This document shows, piece by piece, positions 57,988 through 64,000 of a stretch of DNA of 64,000 nt; the stretch's first letter is position 1, and each line of letters starts with the position of its first letter. The position numbers and the translations under genes were made by a program. The DNA is from Paenibacillus ferrarius. Lineage in GTDB: Bacteria; Bacillota; Bacilli; Paenibacillales; NBRC-103111. The stretch is from contig NZ_MBTG01000022.1 of assembly GCF_002027705.1 (NCBI RefSeq), positions 50,595-114,594 of the forward strand. Direction: 5' to 3'. The notes under the pieces are model-generated. The model worked only from the letters and a program-made list of their open reading frames with translations, was not told the DNA's origin and ran no database searches.

Positions 57988-59193
57988 TTAAACCAAAGCT
58001 TGTGCTTTCAAAGTCTCAGCTTTGTCAGTACGTTCCCAAGGAACATCCAGGTCATTACGGCCAAAGTGACCGTATGCAGCTGTTTGACGATAGATTGGAC
58101 GACGCAAGTCAAGCTCTTTGATGATGCCCGCAGGGCGAAGGTCAAAGTTTTTGTGGATAAGCTCAACGAGCTTCTCTTCGCTAACTGTGCTTGTTCCGAA
58201 AGTATCAACAGCAATGGACACCGGACGCGCTACGCCAATTGCGTAAGCCAATTGAACTTCACATTTCTCAGCAAGTCCAGCTGCTACGATATTTTTAGCA
58301 ACATAACGCGCTGCGTATGCACCGGAACGGTCAACTTTTGTTGGATCCTTACCAGAGAAAGCGCCGCCGCCATGACGAGCATATCCGCCATACGTATCAA
58401 CGATGATTTTACGACCAGTCAAACCAGCATCCCCTTGTGGTCCACCAATAACAAAACGGCCCGTTGGGTTAATGAAGTAGTTTGTGTTCTCATCCAACAA
58501 GTGAGCTGGAACAATTGGGTTGATCACGTGCTCTTTGATGTCTTTTTGGATTTGCTCCAAAGTTACATCTTCACTATGCTGTGTAGATACAACAATCGCA
58601 TCAACACGAACTGGTTTATCATCTACATACTCAACAGTTACTTGTGTTTTTCCATCAGGACGCAGGTATGGCAAAGTACCGTCTTTGCGAACTTCTGTCA
58701 AACGACGAGCCAGTTGGTGAGAAATGGAGATCGGAAGCGGCATAAGCTCAGGAGTTTCGTTAACCGCAAATCCGAACATCAGACCTTGGTCACCAGCGCC
58801 AATTGCTTCGATTTCCTCATCGGACATAGAACCTTCTCTTGCTTCAAGTGCTCTGTTAACACCTTGTGCAATGTCAGGGGATTGTTCATTCAATGAAACG
58901 AGAACCGCACATGTTTGGGAGTCAAAACCGTATTTCGCACGTGTGTACCCAATTTCTTTAATTGTTTGTCTAGCAATTGCTTGAATATCTACATATTCAG
59001 AGCTTGATGTAATCTCACCGATTACCAAAACCAAACCAGTTGCTACAGATACCTCACATGCTACACGAGCATTCGGATCATTGGCAAGAAATGCATCCAA
59101 TACCGAGTCAGAAATTTGGTCACAAATTTTATCCGGATGACCTTCTGTTACGGATTCGGATGTAAATAAACGACGTCCACGTACTTGCGCCAT
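57988..59193 (-). CDS. metK: S-adenosylmethionine synthase
   Basis: Makes SAM from methionine and ATP. 401 residues from the ATG at 59193 (MAQVRGRRLFTSESVTEGHP), with TAGGAGG nine bases ahead. The ATG nine bases further upstream would touch that site, and the track reading from 59331 lacks a site. Signatures GAGDQGLMFG and GGGAFSGKDPTKVDRS are intact. The 328-base region upstream (59194-59521) holds the preceding gene's terminator but no S-box/SAM-I riboswitch core that I can find. Confidence 0.96.
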   Translation of the reverse strand: MAQVRGRRLFTSESVTEGHPDKICDQISDSVLDAFLANDPNARVACEVSVATGLVLVIGEITSSSEYVDIQAIARQTIKEIGYTRAKYGFDSQTCAVLVSLNEQSPDIAQGVNRALEAREGSMSDEEIEAIGAGDQGLMFGFAVNETPELMPLPISISHQLARRLTEVRKDGTLPYLRPDGKTQVTVEYVDDKPVRVDAIVVSTQHSEDVTLEQIQKDIKEHVINPIVPAHLLDENTNYFINPTGRFVIGGPQGDAGLTGRKIIVDTYGGYARHGGGAFSGKDPTKVDRSGAYAARYVAKNIVAAGLAEKCEVQLAYAIGVARPVSIAVDTFGTSTVSEEKLVELIHKNFDLRPAGIIKELDLRRPIYRQTAAYGHFGRNDLDVPWERTDKAETLKAQALV

Positions 59194-59405
59194 ATCATTC
59201 ATCCTCCTAATATCATTTAGTATGTTTGAAAAGCTTCTACTCGATGCCTCTATATGAAAAAATGTGGGCCCGGCTTTCGCGCAGCTTTTCACGCCAAACG
59301 GAATCCCTCTTTTGCGCTCAAGCGCTAACAAGAACGTTCAATTCCGCACTGGTAAAAACAAATAATTTTCACTGCAATAATGAATAAAGACAACAAAAAA
59401 ATGAA

Positions 59406-59425
59406 CCTTTCCCGATTGGAAAAGG
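59406..59425 (-). terminator. Terminator of the spore-protein gene
   Basis: CCTTTTCC / GGGAAAGG (minus strand, one G-T pair) with an AATC loop, then TTCATTTTTTTG. It lies about 100 bases beyond the SASP stop. Confidence 0.7.
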
Positions 59426-59521
59426 CTAAATTAAATATTGACCTTCAATTAGTTATCTTACTTTATTTGTCGTCTAGTGTCAATGTATAAAACATGAAGA
59501 TATTATGAATAAAGCCCGTAG

Positions 59522-59791
59522 CTACAGCGAAAACAGCACTTCTTCTGCACGTTGAATCAGCCTTTTCGTAATCGTTCCACCTACGGCTCCAGCATCCCTT
59601 GAAGAGATGTGTCCCCAGTAATCTTCCTTGATCGAACTTGAAGGAATCGCCCCTAGTTCTGTCGCAAACTCCGTATCGGCATTTAACGACATTTGCTTGC
59701 CTACAGGCAGCCCTAACTCTGCAGCGATTTCATACTTTAGAACATCAAGTGCCTTCTTCGATTCAGGAACCACTTTATTGCCTCTAGCCAT
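59522..59791 (-). CDS. Alpha/beta-type small acid-soluble spore protein
   Basis: 89 residues from the ATG at 59791 (MARGNKVVPESKKALDVLKY), with GGAGG nine bases ahead. It has SASP signature 1 KYEIAAELGL, with the GPR protease site, and signature 2 GGTITKRLIQRAEE. It coats spore DNA and protects it from UV. It shows that the organism is an endospore former. A sigma-G-like promoter lies upstream. Confidence 0.93.
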   Translation of the reverse strand: MARGNKVVPESKKALDVLKYEIAAELGLPVGKQMSLNADTEFATELGAIPSSSIKEDYWGHISSRDAGAVGGTITKRLIQRAEEVLFSL

Positions 59792-59864
59792 ACTTAAACG
59801 CCTCCTTAGAGTTTGTGTTGTCCAATACTTCATAAGGCCGTGAACCCTTATTGGGTTGCATCTA

Positions 59865-59871
59865 TAGTATG
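59865..59871 (-). promoter_or_regulatory. Sigma-G-like -10 of the spore-protein gene
   Basis: CATACTA on the minus strand agrees with the CATnnTA -10 of forespore promoters and stands 74 bases before the ATG. The -35 is weak. Confidence 0.4.
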
Positions 59872-59939
59872 GCTAGAATCCAGCACCCAAACCGCATAAG
59901 AAGTTGTCATAATGGGTAAAATTATGGAGGAAAGTGATG

Positions 59940-60470
59940 TTACTGTGTAACCTTGCTACCATCGGCATTCAAAATCAAATAACCCCCGCGCACCATGACA
60001 AATATATCCGCCGTATTCTTGGGCGTTGGCTTAATCCCGCGGCCCTCGGTCGGGAAAATCAAAAGATGATTCAGCGCGATTTCTGTTCCCGCTGCCAAAT
60101 CCTTGCCTCCCGTTACATCCGGGATACCGTTCTCATCGTTGCTCACGGCGAGTACTTTGCCGCTTCGCACGATAAACTCAGCGCCAGCTCCCGCGTAAAG
60201 GGTTTGTCCGTTCTGCAGCTGGACAACCTTCATTGTCGCTGACGTAGAGCCTCCTGCGCTCGGTTGGCTGCCACCATTGGCAGCTAGCGCCGCTGTGACA
60301 AGCTCTTTCACCTTGGCTTCGCTTAAGGTGTTCTGGTCGAAGTAGCTCTTCGTAATCACCGGGTCGGTGGATGAGCCAGGGGTTGGGGCATCAGCTTGAG
60401 AAACTGAAATAAATGACGATAATAGAAGAATTACGCAACCTGTTGTCAAAATCATTTGCTTCCTATTCAT
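59940..60470 (-). CDS. Small exported protein, unknown
   Basis: 176 residues with a clear signal peptide (MNRKQMILTTGCVILLLSSF, cleavage near SQADA). A Ser/Gly-rich linker (GGSQPSAGGSTSATMK) precedes a compact domain containing QTLYAGAGAEFIVRSGKVLA, VTGGKDLAAGTEIALNHLL and MVRGGYLILNADG, which looks like a small beta-barrel. No family recognised. It is divergent from the stalk-domain gene at 60575. Confidence 0.65.
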   Translation of the reverse strand: MNRKQMILTTGCVILLLSSFISVSQADAPTPGSSTDPVITKSYFDQNTLSEAKVKELVTAALAANGGSQPSAGGSTSATMKVVQLQNGQTLYAGAGAEFIVRSGKVLAVSNDENGIPDVTGGKDLAAGTEIALNHLLIFPTEGRGIKPTPKNTADIFVMVRGGYLILNADGSKVTQ

Positions 60471-60574
60471 TAGCAGTAAACTCTCCTGTCATAATAATCT
60501 GTAAAATTAAAGGAAATCTTACTTCTTCTGTTGAATTATCTATTAAAAATAATTCAACAGAACGGAGTGATTTT

Positions 60575-61267
60575 TTGAAAAAATTACTAACGGTAACTAT
60601 GATTTTATTCTTTATTACTAGCAGCGTCAACGCTTCATCAAGCCGGGGAGACTTCGAGGGCAATCCAATTGTAAGTGTAAAAGACAATGGAAATGAACTT
60701 AAAGTGGATGACGTTCCCGCTATCAATTACAAGGGAAGAACGATGGTGCCTATTTATATGTTGAAGCAGTTAGGCGCTGATGTTGCTTGGGATGATTCAA
60801 CGTATAGTGTGAATGTTTCTTTAAAGAATGACCAACCTAAAAACGAAAATCAAAACGAATCTATAGTAAATGCTTATAAATGGCTAAGTGATACAGACAT
60901 GCAAATCTATATGTACGCAAATAAACTACAGCAATACATGGATTTTGATCAAGTGCCTAACGTCAAGGATATTCTCGATAGAGATTATTTGGAGCTTACA
61001 GACGAATATAACAAATCATTGGAATTCGCGACTTCCGTCTACAAGCAAAATGCGAACACCGGCATTAACGAAATCCTCGCTAGCCAGTCCAAAGTGCTTG
61101 AAAACGTTGGACAAACCAAAGAAATGTTTAAAATCTGGCTGACTCGCAAAAACGATTCGCAAATTAACGCTAGCTTACAAATTAGTTTGTTCAACAGTAT
61201 TGAAAACAGTCAAAAAAATATAGCAAATACAAATAAATATGTGCATTCTACATTTATGCAAAAATAA
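60575..61267 (+). CDS. Exported stalk-domain protein
   Basis: 230 residues beginning at a TTG (60575), with CGGAG seven bases ahead; the longer frame from 60413 has no such site and would bury the signal peptide. Signal peptide MKKLLTVTMILFFITSSVNA. Then comes one stalk or copper-amine-oxidase-N-like motif (INYKGRTMVPIYMLKQLGAD, DDSTYSVNV) and a C-terminal helical region of about 140 residues with no recognised family. An UUG start suggests modest expression. Confidence 0.7.
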   Translation: MKKLLTVTMILFFITSSVNASSSRGDFEGNPIVSVKDNGNELKVDDVPAINYKGRTMVPIYMLKQLGADVAWDDSTYSVNVSLKNDQPKNENQNESIVNAYKWLSDTDMQIYMYANKLQQYMDFDQVPNVKDILDRDYLELTDEYNKSLEFATSVYKQNANTGINEILASQSKVLENVGQTKEMFKIWLTRKNDSQINASLQISLFNSIENSQKNIANTNKYVHSTFMQK

Positions 61268-61294
61268 AAAGAAGGCCAATTGGCCTTCTTTTTT
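61267..61294. terminator. Bidirectional terminator between the stalk-domain gene and the S-layer gene
   Basis: AAAAAGAAGGCC pairs perfectly with GGCCTTCTTTTT around AATT, with A and T runs serving both convergent genes. Confidence 0.9.
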
Positions 61295-61312
61295 ATTACG
61301 CGTTAGCTAATC

Positions 61313-64000
61313 TTATGGAGTAGCAGTAACAGTTACTGCAACAACATCGGATTTACCGTTTGGTGAAGTAATTGTCAGATCAAATGTACCAGAACCAGTT
61401 ACAGCGATATCACCATAAGGATTAATTGTAACATTTTTAATGCCGGTAGAGTAGTTGCTAGCTGCGAATGTTACACCCAGTACGCCGTTAGCTTTTTGAG
61501 CTGCATCTTTCTCATACTCTTTACCATAGTTATCTGTAACTTTTAGAGCAGGATTGATGAATGCATTTCCTCCAGCTGTACCAATTGTCATCGTGCTGTC
61601 AGCAGCAACTTTATCAACTGCCAATGCATCGTTCTTAGTAGTTACAGCTACTGTTGCTGTTTTGATTTCGTTTTTAATCGTTTTGTAGGATACGTTCAAT
61701 GTTGCAGTACCTACTTTGTTACCAAGAACATAAGCTTTACCATTAACAAGAGCTACTTTAGCAGCAGCATTGTTGGACGTAGTAATAGCAGTAATCGTAC
61801 CAGATGGAACTTTAACAATATCGCCAGCAGCATTTTTAGCTGAAACTTTAACTTCGCGTGCGAATACTTGGCTCTTAGTTACATCTTTAAGATCATCAGC
61901 AGTGATGGTTTGGCCATTGCCGTAAGTTGTTCCTACAACAGAACCGCTATCGCTCAGGTTGAACAAAGTAGGAACAGCGTTCACGGAGTAAGTCAGATCA
62001 TCTGTAATTTGAGCAACAGTTACTGATCTTGTAATCTTGGAGATCTCAGTACCGTTCTTAGTAATTGTAGCTACGAACTGAATTCTGGAACCAGCATCAG
62101 CAGTAGAACTAGTGAACAATGTGAACTCGGCGTTGAATTTCTTGAAGTCACCATAACTTTCACCTTTACCAAAAACTGCAGGTGAATTGATGAAATCATT
62201 TAATTTCAATCCAAGTTTAGCATTAGTAGGATCTGTAAATACTTTGCCATCTTGATCGTAAGTTGATGAACTTACAGTTACTCGATATACGTTACCCCCA
62301 GATTCAACATTGTTGCCTTGGCTGTCTGTGAAGTGAGCATCGTCAAGTTTTTTACCATATTGGTCGATAACAGCAAGCTCAACTGCTACTGTAGCGCTTG
62401 GAAGTGCTGCTTTCGCAGGATCAGTTACTACATTGAAGTGGTCAGGTACACGAGCGTCTTGAACTGTGTAAGTTTTTGTTGAAGTGCTGCTTGCGTTAGC
62501 TGTTGCAATGATTGCAGTGACGGAAACAGCGCCCTTAGAATTCGGGCTAATTTTATCCAATTTGATAGTTCCTCTGTGCTCACCGGAATCTTGGATTGTA
62601 GCGATAGATTGACCGGAAACGCCAGAAACGTTAATACTAATACGTTTGCGGTTTTGTTCGCTAGTCAAATCATCAATGCTAAGCTCATTTCCAGCAGCAT
62701 CATAAGCAATAATTGGAACATATACATTTAGGTCGCCAGCAGCAATTACATCGTTAAGGTCGCCGATTACAACTTTATTGGCAACTTTAGCGGATTTAAC
62801 GGAGATCTTACCAGTTGCTGTAGCAGCTTGATTGAACACTGTAAAGTTGTATTCAGCAGCTTTGTCAATATCTTGCAATAAAGAGATCTTAACTTGCGGG
62901 ATATCGTTTCCGTTATCCTCAAACTCTGTTTTAACATCAGTAGTTGAAATGTAATCATTCCAAATTAGAGTTGTATCTCCAAATAATTTAGAAGTATTAG
63001 TGTTCTCTTTGCTGTAGACTTTTGCATTGATCAAAGAATCATAGGAGATTGTGCCGCCGTATTGATCAAACAGGACAAGATCAAATTTAACGTTTTCACC
63101 TTTACCGTTCAACGTCGTACCTACGGAGTAACGAGCTGCACCAAGCTCAAGTTTAGTCAGGATTGGTTGCGTACCAAGCTTGAAGTTCTTAGTAGCAGTA
63201 ATGTGGCTATCGTTGTTAACAATCGTTACTGGAATTACAGATACACCTTGAGTAGTGTTAGGATTTGCTGTATTCAAAGTAATCAACAAAGTACCATCAT
63301 TGTCTTTTGTGATTTTTGTGAATGATGCAGCAGATGTGTAAACGTTGTATGAACCAGCGTTTGTAGTTGCATTTTCACCGTATTGGTTGGAAGCTTTAAC
63401 CTTAACGATCGTTTTATCTGCATAAGCAATTGTGTCGCCAGCATTTACGAAGTCAATTTTTGTAAGAACTTCGTCTTGACCTGTGAAAGAAGCAGTTGTT
63501 TTATCAGTGTTAGCTGCATCTAGGCCAGTTACGTTTACTGTGTATTCACCATTGCTGATTTTAACATCAGTCAGTGTAAGAACTGCGGATTTTTTGTCAT
63601 CAGCAAACTTCGTTGTAGTTACTACATCAGAAGTACCTTTTTTCAAGGCAATTTTTGCTTTGTCTGTATCAACTGGTTTGTTGAAAGTTACAGTCACTTT
63701 TTGAGCGCCAGTAGCTTTTGCTTCTGTCACGGATACTTTACCAGGGGAAACATATTGTTGTTTCGCTTCGTATGCACCAGTCAAAAGAAGATCGCGAGTC
63801 GCGTTTGCTTGACCGTTGAATTTACCGCCGTCGCCAGCTGGAAGAAGTTTCAATTCAAGAGCAAGAGCAACATAACCTTGTGCCCAGTCTGTAACTGTTG
63901 AATCGTTACCTGTTTTTGCTTTAGCGTCAGCATCTTTACCAAGAACGCGAACCAAGAAAGTAGCCAGTTGTTCTTTTGTTACTTTACCAGCTGGGTTGTA
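61313..64000 (-). CDS. S-layer / SLH-domain surface protein (5' end outside the window)
   Basis: 895 codons are visible and the frame continues through the right edge, so the N-terminus is missing. The first visible part (KVTKEQLATFLVRVLG, then DWAQGYVALALELKLLPAGD and NATRDLLLTGAYEA) is two SLH-like repeats that anchor to wall polymer. Then follow tandem Ig-like beta-domains, the first being VTVTFNKPVDTDKAK...LTLTDVKISNGEYTVNVTG, to the end VAVTVTATP. Lys-rich, Cys-free composition and regular codon choice suggest a very abundant surface protein. It is a likely paracrystalline S-layer subunit. Confidence 0.88.
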   Translation of the reverse strand, partial: YNPAGKVTKEQLATFLVRVLGKDADAKAKTGNDSTVTDWAQGYVALALELKLLPAGDGGKFNGQANATRDLLLTGAYEAKQQYVSPGKVSVTEAKATGAQKVTVTFNKPVDTDKAKIALKKGTSDVVTTTKFADDKKSAVLTLTDVKISNGEYTVNVTGLDAANTDKTTASFTGQDEVLTKIDFVNAGDTIAYADKTIVKVKASNQYGENATTNAGSYNVYTSAASFTKITKDNDGTLLITLNTANPNTTQGVSVIPVTIVNNDSHITATKNFKLGTQPILTKLELGAARYSVGTTLNGKGENVKFDLVLFDQYGGTISYDSLINAKVYSKENTNTSKLFGDTTLIWNDYISTTDVKTEFEDNGNDIPQVKISLLQDIDKAAEYNFTVFNQAATATGKISVKSAKVANKVVIGDLNDVIAAGDLNVYVPIIAYDAAGNELSIDDLTSEQNRKRISINVSGVSGQSIATIQDSGEHRGTIKLDKISPNSKGAVSVTAIIATANASSTSTKTYTVQDARVPDHFNVVTDPAKAALPSATVAVELAVIDQYGKKLDDAHFTDSQGNNVESGGNVYRVTVSSSTYDQDGKVFTDPTNAKLGLKLNDFINSPAVFGKGESYGDFKKFNAEFTLFTSSTADAGSRIQFVATITKNGTEISKITRSVTVAQITDDLTYSVNAVPTLFNLSDSGSVVGTTYGNGQTITADDLKDVTKSQVFAREVKVSAKNAAGDIVKVPSGTITAITTSNNAAAKVALVNGKAYVLGNKVGTATLNVSYKTIKNEIKTATVAVTTKNDALAVDKVAADSTMTIGTAGGNAFINPALKVTDNYGKEYEKDAAQKANGVLGVTFAASNYSTGIKNVTINPYGDIAVTGSGTFDLTITSPNGKSDVVAVTVTATP

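Noticed and set aside
59194..59521. SAM riboswitch upstream of metK
   Set aside because: None of the conserved S-box core words could be found on the minus strand; only the SASP terminator is present.
59934..60242. Plus-strand frame with a good-looking Shine-Dalgarno (GGAGGAAAG before ATG)
   Set aside because: It lies entirely antisense to the exported protein gene at 59940-60470, which has a clear signal peptide; the ribosome-binding site match is probably chance.

Overview
The window looks like a chromosomal segment of a spore-forming, flagellated Gram-positive of the Paenibacillus type. Evidence: an alpha/beta small acid-soluble spore protein, a degS-degU-comFA-comFC-yvyF-flgM-flgK-flgL-fliW-csrA-hag order like that of Bacillus subtilis, a programmed-frameshift prfB, a large SLH-type S-layer protein at the right edge, and several stalk-domain (copper amine oxidase N-like) secreted proteins. 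The species assignment is inference.

Layout. 1-8.5 kb: end of a DUF4097-like gene, then a complete arginine operon on the minus strand (argC-J-B-D-F-G-H) behind a promoter that overlaps an ARG-box-like operator. 8.8-14.8 kb: minus-strand housekeeping genes (yitT-like, prfB, secA, hpf with a sigma-H-type promoter, csp). 15.1-39.4 kb: an accessory glycan island. It is bounded by long GT2-TPR glycosyltransferase paralogues (one at 15.1 kb, two at 35.6-39.4 kb) and holds two chimeric, dead insertion sequences (18.96-20.27 kb and about 34.3-35.3 kb). Between the IS remnants runs a 13-kb plus-strand operon that interleaves a pseudaminic-acid pathway (pseB, pseG, a formyltransferase, pseI, pseC) with a CDP-3,6-dideoxyhexose pathway (rfbF/rfbG/rfbH plus a TPP-dependent enzyme and an SDR, a set resembling the yersiniose pathway). 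39.5-49.2 kb: late flagellar genes (fliT-like, fliS, flaG, fliD, a GT2, hag, csrA, fliW, flgL, flgK, flgN-like, flgM, yvyF). 49.3-54.4 kb: comFC, comFA, an unknown membrane-anchored protein, degU, degS. 54.5-64 kb: a secreted NAGPA-type protein, a heptad-repeat coiled-coil protein, metK, a SASP, two small exported proteins and the S-layer gene.

How it fits together. The flgM promoter here is a perfect sigma-D/sigma-28 site (TAAAGTTT-N12-GCCGATAA). The same architecture, with the same 12-base spacer and an identical -10, occurs in both copies of a roughly 145-150-bp direct repeat just upstream of the sugar operon. This ties the island to the motility regulon and, with hag, fliD and a further GT2 gene next door, suggests that it builds the glycan of the flagellin. 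I regard this sigma-D-controlled, two-pathway flagellin glycosylation island as the most interesting system in the window. Other notable signals are three clusters of DnaA-box 9-mers within 9 kb (8.77, 14.88 and 17.34 kb), an IS66 element with intact ends and target duplication whose core has been replaced by an IS21 istB fragment, and a promoter embedded in a terminator hairpin in front of flgM.
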